A model generated the notes under the pieces. It made no database searches, was not told the origin of the DNA, and was given only the letters and a program-made list of their open reading frames with translations. Shown here piece after piece: positions 33,981 through 41,784 of a stretch of DNA of 64,000 nucleotides. This DNA comes from Streptomyces paludis (lineage in GTDB: Bacteria; Actinomycetota; Actinomycetes; Streptomycetales; Streptomycetaceae), in contig NZ_CP031194.1 in the NCBI RefSeq assembly GCF_003344965.1, positions 6,262,001 to 6,326,000 of the forward strand, in the 5' to 3' direction. Every line of letters starts with the position of its first letter. Position 1 is the first letter of the stretch. A program made the translations under genes and the position numbers.

Positions 33981-34370
33981 ATGAGCGATCCTATGAACAC
34001 TCCGGGCGAGCTTCCCGTCACCTTCCGGCGCGACTGTGCAACGCGGACCGTCCTCGATCACGTCACCAGCCGATGGGGGGTACTGATTCTGCTTGGGCTG
34101 TACCGCTCGACCCTGCGCTGGGGCGAACTGCGCACCGCCGTGGACGGCATCAGCGAGAAGATGCTCAACCAGAACCTGCGCACCTTCCAGGACGATGGCT
34201 TCGTCACCCGCACCTCGCATCCCGAGGTACCGCCGCGCGTCGAATACTCCCTCACTCCACTCGGGCGCGACCTCGTCGAGCACCTGCTGCCGCTCACCGG
34301 CTGGATCGCCGCCAACGCGGACTCCATCGTCGGCAGCCCGTCACCGACCGTCAACAACGCTCGTGGTTAA
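33981..34370 (+). CDS. HxlR-family winged-helix regulator
   Basis: This 129-residue protein has the HxlR core: VLDHVTSRWGVLILLGLYRS near residue 27, LRWGELRTAVDGISEKMLNQ, LRTFQDDGFVTRTSHPEVPP and VEYSLTPLGRDLVEHL. GGAAG precedes the ATG at 33981. Its last residues (PTVNNARG) and stop codon lie within the right inverted repeat of the IS481-family element, so the original C-terminus may have been replaced when the gene was captured. It probably senses a redox or electrophile signal, like other family members, and controls the divergent MBL gene; this is inferred. Confidence 0.88.
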   Translation: MSDPMNTPGELPVTFRRDCATRTVLDHVTSRWGVLILLGLYRSTLRWGELRTAVDGISEKMLNQNLRTFQDDGFVTRTSHPEVPPRVEYSLTPLGRDLVEHLLPLTGWIAANADSIVGSPSPTVNNARG

Positions 34371-34374
34371 TACA

Positions 34375-34380
34375 GCTAGG
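34375..34380. repeat. Target-site duplication GCTAGG, right copy
   Basis: This is identical to 31915-31920 and directly adjoins the right end of the IS481-family element. Confidence 0.85.
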
Positions 34381-34500
34381 GCGGTTCACGAGGCGGTGCG
34401 CCCGCACAGCGTATCCACCGGTGAGAACCAGTGGATACGGGGAACCGAGTGCGATCACATCCGCAAGGAGCCGCGTGTGCAGCTCCTGCATGTCCGTCAC
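34375..34500 (-). pseudogene. AbiEii-type nucleotidyltransferase toxin, N-terminal part
   Basis: The frame starts at GTG 34500 (or ATG 34491) and reads MQELHTRLLADVIALGSPYP, then LVLTGGYAVRAHRLVNRP, the N-terminal helix and GG motif of AbiEii-type nucleotidyltransferases. It is cut after 42 codons by the IS481-family element; the rest is at 31362-31920. The GTG shares GTGA with the stop of the upstream gene, so toxin and antitoxin candidates were translationally coupled before the insertion. Confidence 0.82.
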
Positions 34501-34889
34501 GCGGCTGCTCGGTGGCGGGACGCGAGCCGGGGGAAGGAGTCCTCCCATACGGCGCGCACGGTGCGACCGACGAGGGTGCGCAGCACCGGCCACAGCTGGA
34601 GGAGCAGGTCCCGGTTGAGGTAGCGGGGCAGGTCATCACGCAGGCCCTCGTGCAGGACGGCGCGGTACAGGCCCATGCGCTGGCGAGGCTTGCCCAGGTC
34701 GTATGAGGTCATCCCGGACCAGGCCATGCGCAGCGGCAGATCCACGACACCGTGGGTCGGCCCGCGCAGCTCGTCTAGCGACTCCGGCAGACGGCGGCGG
34801 AACTTCTCCCGGTACAGCGTGAGGTCCTCGGAGTCCGCGTCCGAGACGTCCCTCGGGGTGGGTGCGGGGTGCTGTGGGCTGGAGGGCAT
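34497..34889 (-). CDS. Hypothetical partner (candidate antitoxin) of the AbiEii-like gene
   Basis: I use the ATG at 34889; an alternative ATG at 34928 adds 13 residues, and neither has an ideal ribosome site. The protein (about 130 residues) contains LTLYREKFRRRLPESLDELR, GVVDLPLRMAWSGMTSYDLG and DLLLQLWPVLRTLVGRTVR. I recall similar Streptomyces hypotheticals just upstream of AbiEii-like nucleotidyltransferases. It overlaps the toxin start by 4 bp. In type IV AbiE systems the first gene is an antitoxin and regulator; no clear HTH is seen here, so that role is inferred from position only. Confidence 0.7.
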   Translation of the reverse strand: MPSSPQHPAPTPRDVSDADSEDLTLYREKFRRRLPESLDELRGPTHGVVDLPLRMAWSGMTSYDLGKPRQRMGLYRAVLHEGLRDDLPRYLNRDLLLQLWPVLRTLVGRTVRAVWEDSFPRLASRHRAAA

Positions 34890-35025
34890 CACTCCATTAT
34901 TGCGGCCCGCAGACGTTGCGAGGGTCATGATGTGCGAGCTGGCGTCCGGAGCGGGTGGGGGCGGATCCCCGGATGAGCTGGTTGCCACAGTCTGCTCGGC
35001 CCTGAGCAGGACGGACTCTCGGCCT

Positions 35026-35186
35026 TGACGCTCGATTGACGCTCTGGGCGTCTGTACGAAGGACGATGAGCCGAGAAATCGGCTCTGACCAGGGCTTTTT
35101 TGGGATCCGTTCAGGCCGACATCTTTCCGATGACCCACCACGTGGAGTGTGTCGCGATCCTGGAGCCGGTCGCGAAGGGCGTCTGA
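35026..35186 (+). repeat. Right copy of 161-bp direct repeat with methyltransferase 3' end (att-like)
   Basis: It opens TGACGCTCGATTGACGCTC and closes with codons for QADIFPMTHHVECVAILEP and a TGA at 35184-35186. The length and internal spacing equal the left copy exactly. FPMTHHVECV is the closer match to the usual methyltransferase end, and a terminator hairpin follows directly, so this looks like the original gene end displaced from its body. A small hairpin GAGCCGA-GAAA-TCGGCTC followed by a T-run lies within (from 35068). Confidence 0.72.
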
Positions 35187-35203
35187 CCCGCGGTTTCGCG
35201 GGT
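35186..35203 (+). terminator. Hairpin directly after the methyltransferase stop remnant
   Basis: ACCCGCG-GTTT-CGCGGGT forms a perfect 7-bp stem starting at the last base of the remnant's TGA. The left copy of the repeat has no such hairpin. Confidence 0.6.
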
Positions 35204-35240
35204 GTGCGTGAGGTACGGGGCGGGGTGTTGAGCCCCCGTC

Positions 35241-36155
35241 CTACTCCGCCATCAGATCCCGGGGGGCCGCCCGGCTCAAGGCGTCCAGGACCGGACGGAA
35301 GAGCGGGTGGTTCTCCGCGCCGCGGCGTACGGCGGCGAAGACGCGGCGGGTCGGGGCGGTGCCGTCGACCGGGCGGACTACCACGCCCGTGAGGTCGATG
35401 CCGTGCAGGGCGGAGCGGGGGACGAGGGCGACGCCCGCGTTGGCCGCGGCGAGGGCTACGGCGGCGCGGAAGTCGTCGGAGGAGTGTTCGAAGCGGGGCT
35501 GGAATCCGGCGTTCTCGCAGGCCAGAACGACCACGTCGTGGCAGGGGTTGCCGGGGTACGGGCCGACCCAGGGGTCCTTGGCCAGTTCGGCGAGCGGGAC
35601 CGCGCCGGCGCCGGTCAGACGGTGGGCGACGGGGACGACGGCGTCGAACGGCTCGGCGTACAGCGAGACGCGGGTCAGACGCGGGTCGTCCACCGGGGCG
35701 CCGCGGTACTCGACGGCGACGGCGACGTCGACCTGCCGGTCCAGCACCATGGGCAGACTGGCGTCGCCCTCGGCGTCCTGGACCCGGACGCGTATGCCGG
35801 GGGCGGACGAGGCGAGGCGCACGATCGCCGGCGCCACGACCTGGGCGATGCCGGTCGCGAAGGAGGCGACCGTGACCGTGCCGGCCGAGCCGGAGCTGTA
35901 GGCGGCCAGCTCCGCCTCGGCCCGGTCGAGCTGGGCCAGGACCGCGTGGGTGTGGGTGAGCAGGATCTCCCCGGCCTGGGTGAGCCGTATGCCCTTGGCA
36001 CCGCGCTCGACCAGCCGGTGCCCCGTCTCCTGTTCCAGCGCTGTCAGCTGCTGCGAGACCGCCGAGGGGGTGAGGTACAGCGCGGCGGCGGCCGCCGTCA
36101 TCGTGCGGTGGTCGGCCACCGCGCGGAGGATATGCAGTCTTCGCGCCTGGATCAC
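35241..36155 (-). CDS. LysR-family transcriptional regulator
   Basis: This 304-residue protein starts at GTG 36155 (VIQARRLHILRAVADHRTMT). The N-terminal winged HTH reads AAAALYLTPSAVSQQLTALE. The C-terminal periplasmic-binding-like effector domain includes VVAPAIVRLASSAPGIRVRV. It is downstream of, and co-directional with, the tdh-kbl genes, separated from kbl by 38 bp, so it could be their regulator and even part of the same transcript. The effector is unknown. Confidence 0.9.
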   Translation of the reverse strand: MIQARRLHILRAVADHRTMTAAAAALYLTPSAVSQQLTALEQETGHRLVERGAKGIRLTQAGEILLTHTHAVLAQLDRAEAELAAYSSGSAGTVTVASFATGIAQVVAPAIVRLASSAPGIRVRVQDAEGDASLPMVLDRQVDVAVAVEYRGAPVDDPRLTRVSLYAEPFDAVVPVAHRLTGAGAVPLAELAKDPWVGPYPGNPCHDVVVLACENAGFQPRFEHSSDDFRAAVALAAANAGVALVPRSALHGIDLTGVVVRPVDGTAPTRRVFAAVRRGAENHPLFRPVLDALSRAAPRDLMAE

Positions 36156-36193
36156 AGAGAACAGCCTCGCACTTTCACAACCCCATACGGGCC

Positions 36194-37390
36194 CTAGGCC
36201 ACGGACAGCTCTGCCCGCGCCGCCACGAAGGCGTCCACCGCGCGGTGCACATCGGCGGTGGAGTGCGCGGCGGACAGCTGGACCCGGATGCGCGCCTGCC
36301 CCTGCGGTACGACCGGGTACGAGAAGCCGATCACGTAGACGCCCCGCTCCAGCAGCAGTTCCGCCAGCCGCCCGGCGACCGTCGCGTCGCCGATCATCAC
36401 CGGCGCGATGGCGTGGTCGCCGCTGAGGATCTCGAAGCCCTCCTCGGCCATCCGGCGACGGAACAGCGCGGTGTTCTCGCGCAGCCGTTCCCGCAGGTCG
36501 TCGGCCGACTCCAGCAGGTCGAGCACCTTCAGCGAGGCCGCGGCGATCACCGGGGCGAGCGTGTTCGAGAAGAGGTACGGGCGGGAGCGCTGGCGCAGGA
36601 GCGCGACGATCTCGGCGCGGGCGGCCACATAGCCGCCGGAGGCGCCGCCGAGGGCCTTGCCGAGGGTGCCGGTGATGATGTCGACGCGGTCCATGACACC
36701 GTGCAGTTCCGGGGTGCCGCGGCCACCGGGGCCGACGAAGCCGACGGCGTGCGAGTCGTCGACCATGACCATCGCGTCGTAGCGGTCGGCGAGGTCGCAG
36801 ATCTCCGCCAGCGGTGCCACGTAGCCGTCCATGGAGAACACACCGTCGGTGACGATCAGCCTGCGTCGGGCGTCGGCCGCGTCCTTCAACTGCCGTTCCA
36901 GATCGGCCAGATCGCGGTTGGCGTAGCGGAAGCGGCGGGCCTTGGAGAGCCGGATGCCGTCGATGATCGAGGCGTGGTTGAGGGCGTCGGAGATCACCGC
37001 GTCCTCGGGGCCGAGCAGGGTCTCGAAGACACCGCCGTTGGCGTCGAAGCAGGAGGAGTAGAGGATCGTGTCCTCCTGGCCGAGGAAGGAGGACAGCCGT
37101 GCCTCCAGCTCCTTGTGGACCTCCTGCGTGCCGCAGATGAAGCGGACGGAGGCCATGCCGTAGCCCCACCGGTCGAGGGCCGCGTGGCCGGCGGCGATGA
37201 CCTCGGGGTGGTCGGCGAGGCCGAGGTAGTTGTTGGCGCAGAAGTTGAGCACCTCGCCGGGACGGCCGCCCGAGGTGACGTTCACGGTCGCGGACTGGGG
37301 GGTGCCGATGACGCGTTCGGGCTTGTGCAGGCCGGCGGCGCGGATCTCGTCGAGAGTGGCGCGCAGATCGTCGCGCACGGATGCGAACAT
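36194..37390 (-). CDS. kbl: Glycine C-acetyltransferase (2-amino-3-ketobutyrate CoA ligase)
   Basis: This 398-residue PLP enzyme of the alpha-oxoamine synthase family has [20 protein letters not shown] near the N-terminus, [40 protein letters not shown], and the PLP lysine in [15 protein letters not shown]. It cleaves 2-amino-3-oxobutanoate with CoA to glycine and acetyl-CoA, the second step of threonine breakdown, acting after the dehydrogenase encoded just upstream. Length and motifs are standard. The tdh-kbl gap of 73 bp contains a tandem repeat. Confidence 0.95.
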   Translation of the reverse strand: MFASVRDDLRATLDEIRAAGLHKPERVIGTPQSATVNVTSGGRPGEVLNFCANNYLGLADHPEVIAAGHAALDRWGYGMASVRFICGTQEVHKELEARLSSFLGQEDTILYSSCFDANGGVFETLLGPEDAVISDALNHASIIDGIRLSKARRFRYANRDLADLERQLKDAADARRRLIVTDGVFSMDGYVAPLAEICDLADRYDAMVMVDDSHAVGFVGPGGRGTPELHGVMDRVDIITGTLGKALGGASGGYVAARAEIVALLRQRSRPYLFSNTLAPVIAAASLKVLDLLESADDLRERLRENTALFRRRMAEEGFEILSGDHAIAPVMIGDATVAGRLAELLLERGVYVIGFSYPVVPQGQARIRVQLSAAHSTADVHRAVDAFVAARAELSVA

Positions 37391-37422
37391 GGGGAAGCTC
37401 CTCGATTTCCTTCGCTGAATGG

Positions 37423-37476
37423 GGAGTTACGCGGTCCAAGGGAGTTGCGCGGTCCAAGGGGGGTTACGCGGTCCAG
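37423..37476. repeat. Three 18-bp tandem repeats spanning the tdh stop codon
   Basis: The units at 37423-37440, 37441-37458 and 37459-37476 differ by only a few bases (core GTTACGCGGTCCA). The third unit contains the tdh stop codon and last codons, so the end of the gene has been copied twice into the spacer before kbl. Confidence 0.85.
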
Positions 37477-38498
37477 TCGAGAATGACCTTTCCGCCACGG
37501 CCACTGTCCGCGTCGGCGAACGCCGCCTCGAAGTCGCGGTAGCCGTACCGGCCGGTGATCACCGGCGAGAGGTCGAGACCGCCCTCCAGCAGCACCGACA
37601 TCGCGTACCAGGTCTCGAACATCTCCCGGCCGTAGATGCCCTTGATGGTGATCATCGAGGTGACGATACGGGCCCAGTCGACCGCGAACTCCTGCGCGGG
37701 CAGGCCGAGCATGGCGATCCGGCCCCCGTGCGTCATGTTGGCGATCATGTCGCGCAGGGCGGCGGGGCTGCCGGACATCTCCAGGCCGATGTCGAAGCCC
37801 TCGCGCAGGCCGAGAGTGCGCTGACCCTCGGCTATCGAGGACTCCGCGACGTTCACGGCGAGGCCGGCACCGATCTTGCGGGCGAGGTCGAGGCGCTCCT
37901 CGCTCACGTCGGTGATCACGACGTTACGGGCGCCGGCGTGCCGGGCGACGGCGGCGGCCATCAGGCCGATCGGTCCGGCGCCGGTGATCAGCACGTCCTC
38001 GCCGACCAGCGGGAAGGACAGCGCGGTGTGCACGGCGTTCCCGAACGGGTCGAAGATCGCGGCCACATCGAGATCCACCGGCACCCGGTGCACCCACACG
38101 TTGGACGCGGGCAGCACGACGTACTCGGCGAAGGCGCCGTCGCGGCCGACACCGAGCCCGACCGTGGCCCGGCACAGGTGCCGCCGGCCGGCGAGACAGT
38201 TGCGGCACTTGCCGCACACCAGATGCCCCTCGCCGCTGACCCGGTCGCCCACCTCGACATCGGCGACGTCGCGGCCGGTCTCCACGACCTCGCCGACGAA
38301 CTCGTGCCCCACGATCAGCGGCGCGCGGATCGCCTGCTGGGCCCAGCCGTCCCAGGCCCTGATGTGCAGATCGGTACCGCAGATGCCGGTGCGCAGCACC
38401 TTGATCAATACGTCACCCGGCCCGACGGCGGGCTCCGGGACGTCCGCGAGGGACAGTCCGGGCTCAGCCTTCTCCTTGATCAGCGCCTTCACGGCCAT
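37464..38498 (-). CDS. tdh: L-threonine 3-dehydrogenase
   Basis: This 344-residue zinc-dependent medium-chain dehydrogenase has the catalytic zinc site near [14 protein letters not shown] and [12 protein letters not shown], structural zinc cysteines in [15 protein letters not shown], and the NAD-binding [24 protein letters not shown] is typical of Tdh. It oxidises L-threonine to 2-amino-3-oxobutanoate, the substrate of the downstream Kbl. The ATG at 38498 begins [20 protein letters not shown]. Confidence 0.95.
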   Translation of the reverse strand: MAVKALIKEKAEPGLSLADVPEPAVGPGDVLIKVLRTGICGTDLHIRAWDGWAQQAIRAPLIVGHEFVGEVVETGRDVADVEVGDRVSGEGHLVCGKCRNCLAGRRHLCRATVGLGVGRDGAFAEYVVLPASNVWVHRVPVDLDVAAIFDPFGNAVHTALSFPLVGEDVLITGAGPIGLMAAAVARHAGARNVVITDVSEERLDLARKIGAGLAVNVAESSIAEGQRTLGLREGFDIGLEMSGSPAALRDMIANMTHGGRIAMLGLPAQEFAVDWARIVTSMITIKGIYGREMFETWYAMSVLLEGGLDLSPVITGRYGYRDFEAAFADADSGRGGKVILDWTA

Positions 38499-38888
38499 GG
38501 CTCCTGGGGGTCCGGGTCCCGGAAGCGGACCTCCGGAGAAGTCCGCGCCGGTGAGGGGGGTGGAATCCCTCAGAAATCTTCCCTACGACGGCCCTCGCGT
38601 CCATCGAGGATTTCTTAAGCGCCACCGCAGTCTTCCTTAAGGCGCATTCTGGAAAAATCACCAAGGGGGTGTGGATTTCCTGAACGCTCATTCTGTGCGG
38701 GGTTCTCCTGAACAATCCACGCCCATCGGCGGGCCGCGGCCCCCGAACGCGCTCAACAGGTCGGGCAACCACGACGCCCCGCGTCAGAGCCCGTACCCTC
38801 GTGGACCCCAACACGCGGGCGCGCCGCAACAGTTGCACGCTCAGGCAAGGACAAAATTCCGGCAGTAGAAAATCAGTGTGCACCGAAA
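38499..38888. other. Divergent intergenic region between tdh and an SDR gene
   Basis: About 390 bp with no supported gene. It is locally A/T-richer and contains paired CTTAAG-type segments near 38612-38643 (TTCTTAAGCGCC and CCTTAAGGCGC). These may be regulator-binding or promoter elements for tdh. Confidence 0.45.
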
Positions 38889-39863
38889 GTGGGAACCAGA
38901 CTCGTGGATTCACATCGTGGAACGGACGGCGGAACGACCGGAGGGGTGGACCTGACCGGCAAAGTGAGTCTGGTGACCGGTGCCGGCGGCGGCATGGGCC
39001 GTGTGATCGCGACCGAACTGGCCCGGATGGGCTCCACGGTGGTGATCGTGACCCGTGGCGAGACCGGCGGTGAGCGGCTCCGGCAGCAGATCGCGGCAGA
39101 GATCGGCGCCGACCGGGTCGAGGTACTCGCGGGCGACCTGGCCGTGCAGGGCGAACTGCGGCGTATAGCTGAGCAGTTCACCGCTCGCCATCAGAGTCTG
39201 CACGTGCTGGTCAACAACGCCGGCGCACACTACCGGCAGTGGTCGGTCAATGCCGACGGCATCGAGATGCATGTGTCGGTGAACCACCTCGCCGGATTCG
39301 GCTTGACCGGGCTGCTGCTCGGCCCATTGCGGGCGGGCGCACCGTCCCGTGTGGTCAACGTTGTGTCGGAGGCCATGTCCGACGCGCGTGTCAGCAAGAT
39401 CAGCCGCCGCCCCCGCCCGGTCACACTGAACGCCGACGAGATCGACGACCTGCGCAGACTGAACGGCAAGGCGGGGTTCGCCCCCTTCGAAGCCTATGCA
39501 CGGGCGAAGCTGCTCACGACGATGAGCGGTTACTACCTGGCCGAGCAGTTGTCCGGGAGCGGGGTCACGGTGAACGCCGTACACCCCGGAATAGTCGCCA
39601 CCAGTATCGTCGACGACATCGCCGCGCCCGTGATGAAGCCCTTCCTCGGGCTGATCAAGCGATCCCTGCTCACCCCCGAGCAGGGTGCCGCCGCGACACT
39701 GCGCCTGGCGACCGCCCCGGAAATGGCCGGTGTCACCGGTCGCTACTTCGTGGGCGACAGCGAGCAGCGTTCCCCCGAGGTGTCCTACGACCGCGCCCTC
39801 CAGCAGCGGATCTGGGCCGCGAGTCAGGCTCACTTCCCCGGACTTGAGCCGTTGACGAGCTGA
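38889..39863 (+). CDS. Short-chain dehydrogenase/reductase (retinol-dehydrogenase-like)
   Basis: I use the GTG at 38889 after GAAAG; later GTGs (for example 38946) are possible, and the first 20 residues are not conserved-looking. The core is a classical SDR: cofactor loop TGAGGGMG, NNAG in HVLVNNAGAHYRQW, a Ser in VVNVVSEAM, and YxxxK in FEAYARAKLL. VHPGIVATSIVDDI follows. It probably uses NADP(H); the substrate is unknown. The last 34 bp overlap the 3' end of the convergent esterase gene. Confidence 0.88.
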   Translation: MGTRLVDSHRGTDGGTTGGVDLTGKVSLVTGAGGGMGRVIATELARMGSTVVIVTRGETGGERLRQQIAAEIGADRVEVLAGDLAVQGELRRIAEQFTARHQSLHVLVNNAGAHYRQWSVNADGIEMHVSVNHLAGFGLTGLLLGPLRAGAPSRVVNVVSEAMSDARVSKISRRPRPVTLNADEIDDLRRLNGKAGFAPFEAYARAKLLTTMSGYYLAEQLSGSGVTVNAVHPGIVATSIVDDIAAPVMKPFLGLIKRSLLTPEQGAAATLRLATAPEMAGVTGRYFVGDSEQRSPEVSYDRALQQRIWAASQAHFPGLEPLTS

Positions 39864-40975
39864 TCCGGGTGACCGCCGGGCACCTGCCCCGGTAGCGAGG
39901 GGTACGAGGCCGGCAGCGGGTGTGCGGTGGACCCCGATGTGTCCTTACCGGCATGAGTGTCCAGGACGCGGCTCAGCCACTGGGTTCGGGTGTGGCGGGC
40001 TTCGCGGGAGAGGACCGCGGTGGGGGCTACCGAGTCGAAGCCGTGGAAGGCGCCGGGCCAGACATGGAGTTCGGCGTGACCGCCGTCGCGCCAAATCCCC
40101 TGTGCGTAGGCGATGTTCTCGTCCCGGAAGGTCTCCGCGGAGCCGACATCGAGGTAGGTGGGCGGCAGCCCGCTCAGGTCGGTGGCACGGGCGGGCGCGG
40201 CGTAGGGCGGCAGGTCCGGCGCTCCGTAACGGTCGCCCAGGTACGCCTGCCAGGCGACCGCCGTCGAGGACCTGTCCCACAGGCCGGCGCCGGTCATCTG
40301 GAGGGCGGAGGGGGTACGGAGGCGATCGTCGAGCATGGGGCACAGCAGGAGTTGCCCGATGGGGGTCGGCCCGTCGCCCCGGTCCCGGTTGAGCAGGGTC
40401 AGGGCCGCGGCGAGTCCGCCGCCGGCGCTCTTGCCTCCGACGACGACGCGCTCGCTGTCGATCCCGAGTCCGTCCGCGTGGGCGGCGGTCCACACCAGTC
40501 CCGTGTGGCAGTCCTCCAGCGGTCCCGGATAACGCGTCTCCGGCGCCAGCCGGTACTCCACGGACAGGACGGCCAGATTCAGGGGAGCGGACCAGTCACG
40601 GAGGATCCTCGGGAGGACGGACCGGGCGTTGCCCATGATCATTCCGCCACCGTGCAGGTAGTACAGCACCGGCAGCGGACCGGTGGCGGCGGCGGGCCGC
40701 GCGTATACGAGGGTGACGTCCGGGCCGCCCGCCGCGCCGGGCACGCTGAGTTCCTCGACGGCGAAGCGTCCGTCGGCGCGCAGCTCGGTGAGCGTGGGCA
40801 GGGGCCGGCTCGCGGCGTCCCGGCGCCGGTGAGCGGCGAGATTCTCCGAAGTGAGCCGCTCTTTCGACCGGTCGCCCAAGGCCGCCAGGGCGGCGCCCAG
40901 TTCCGGGTCGAACGGAGGGCGCACCCTCGCGGCGACCGCTGAGGAGGCCGAAGGGCCCCGGCGCCCGGTCGTCAT
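39830..40975 (-). CDS. Alpha/beta hydrolase, hormone-sensitive-lipase-type esterase
   Basis: I start at ATG 40975 (TTGRRGPSASSAVAARV), with GGAG upstream. The 381-residue protein has the oxyanion motif YLHGGGMIMG, the nucleophile elbow VVGGKSAGGGLAAAL, an acid in the DENIAYAQ region and the catalytic His in WPGAFHGFDS. This is family IV (HSL) carboxylesterase architecture. The C-terminal tail (STAHPLPASYPSLPGQVPGG) is extra and probably disordered. It is convergent with the SDR gene and overlaps it. Confidence 0.9.
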   Translation of the reverse strand: MTTGRRGPSASSAVAARVRPPFDPELGAALAALGDRSKERLTSENLAAHRRRDAASRPLPTLTELRADGRFAVEELSVPGAAGGPDVTLVYARPAAATGPLPVLYYLHGGGMIMGNARSVLPRILRDWSAPLNLAVLSVEYRLAPETRYPGPLEDCHTGLVWTAAHADGLGIDSERVVVGGKSAGGGLAAALTLLNRDRGDGPTPIGQLLLCPMLDDRLRTPSALQMTGAGLWDRSSTAVAWQAYLGDRYGAPDLPPYAAPARATDLSGLPPTYLDVGSAETFRDENIAYAQGIWRDGGHAELHVWPGAFHGFDSVAPTAVLSREARHTRTQWLSRVLDTHAGKDTSGSTAHPLPASYPSLPGQVPGGHPDQLVNGSSPGK

Positions 40976-41379
40976 GCCGCGCCGCTCCGGCGCGCGGGAA
41001 CACAGCCCTGGTCCGCCCCGAGCCACCGCCCTCCGGCGGGCACCGTTGCGGTGTCAGGGAGCAGAGCCGTCGCGATCATGCCCCAGCACATCATGTACGC
41101 GCCGATCACGGCCAATGAATTCTGCGGTCTCTGGCCACCCGTACCCGAAGGCTTGCGCCCGCCGAGTGGCAGCCGCCGCTGGCGCAGGGCGTGGGCGGCT
41201 CAGGGTGCCCTCGGCGTCGACGGGCAGCGCGGCCCGTCGCGCCGGGGCGGGGCTCCCCTACGCGGATTTGCGTAGGGCCGGGCCGTTCCCGGGCTGACGC
41301 CGATTTCGGGCGGGCGGCGGATAGTCGGGCGGGGGGTCGGGACGTACGGGCAGGGCAGTGGGACGGAAGGAAGACGACG
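40976..41379. other. Divergent intergenic region with operator hairpin
   Basis: About 400 bp between the esterase and the two-component operon. It contains the TACGC palindrome given separately; no gene is supported. Confidence 0.5.
41256..41277. promoter_or_regulatory. Candidate response-regulator operator (site 1)
   Basis: CCCTACGC-GGATTT-GCGTAGGG is a perfect 8-bp inverted repeat 102 bp before the membrane-protein start. Its centre, TACGCGGATTTGCGTA, matches the site at 43655-43670 in 14 of 16 positions. Confidence 0.65.
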
Positions 41380-41784
41380 GTGAAGAAGACGACCGTGAAT
41401 GTGATCGTGGCGAGGATGGCGGCGGCGCCGAGGGGGACCAGGTTGTCGCTGTGGGGCTTGGCGGTGGGTGTCCTGGGGCTGGTGGTCCAGTGGATCGCGG
41501 ATCCCGGCAAGTTTTACCCGTTCCCCCCGGGGATCGTTGTCATCGCGGTGTGCGGTGTTTTGGTGTTGTGTACGGTACGGCGCTGGTGGGCGCCGGTGTT
41601 CTCGGTGCTGATCGCGTTGTGGATCGTCCTTGGCGGGTGGGCGGCCGGCCAGCTGGTCCCGAACCTGGTTTCGGGTGATATGGGCACTGTCGCCGGTACG
41701 GTGGTGATGTCGCTCGGGCTGATGTTCGCCGCGGTCACGGGGACCGTGGCGATGGCCGGGGTGCGGCATGCGCGTGCCAGGTGA
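41380..41784 (+). CDS. Small membrane protein ahead of a two-component system
   Basis: The GTG at 41380 follows GGAAGGAAG at good spacing. The 134-residue protein has about four hydrophobic helices (for example SLWGLAVGVLGLVVQWIA, IVVIAVCGVLVLCTV, VFSVLIALWIVLGGWAAGQL and VVMSLGLMFAAVTGTVAMAG). No family is recognised. It overlaps the sensor kinase start (GTGA) and is therefore co-expressed with it; it could be an accessory sensor. Confidence 0.78.
   Translation: MKKTTVNVIVARMAAAPRGTRLSLWGLAVGVLGLVVQWIADPGKFYPFPPGIVVIAVCGVLVLCTVRRWWAPVFSVLIALWIVLGGWAAGQLVPNLVSGDMGTVAGTVVMSLGLMFAAVTGTVAMAGVRHARAR

Larger units (their letters stand above)
31921..34374. mobile_element. IS481-family element carrying MBL-fold and HxlR passenger genes (2,454 bp)
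   Basis: The ends are imperfect inverted repeats of 26 bp: the left begins TGTATTGACCCGCAGGG and the right, read inward, TGTATTAACCACGAGCG; 21 of 26 positions match by eye. A perfect 6-bp duplication GCTAGG flanks the unit, and the interrupted toxin reading frame is restored when it is removed. It carries the transposase, an MBL-fold gene and an hxlR-type regulator. Typical IS481 elements are about 1-1.3 kb with one gene, so this is a passenger-bearing derivative. Confidence 0.85.
18511..35186. mobile_element. Genomic island bounded by 161-bp imperfect direct repeats
   Basis: The two copies of a 161-bp block (18511-18671 and 35026-35186) lie in the same orientation and enclose about 16.4 kb. 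The block ends with the same methyltransferase C-terminal codons in both copies. The cargo is a helicase/PLD/GHKL operon, a receiver-domain regulator, a nucleosidase-like/S1 protein, and an AbiE-type pair split by an IS481-family element. No integrase lies inside, so the island may have been left behind by an element that lost it, or mobilised by a relative in trans. Island status is inferred from the repeats and gene content. Confidence 0.65.

Noticed and set aside
35241..37457. Apparent 738-residue fusion of LysR with an upstream arginine-rich region
   Set aside because: The upstream half is an out-of-frame reading of kbl. The real LysR gene starts at the GTG at 36155.
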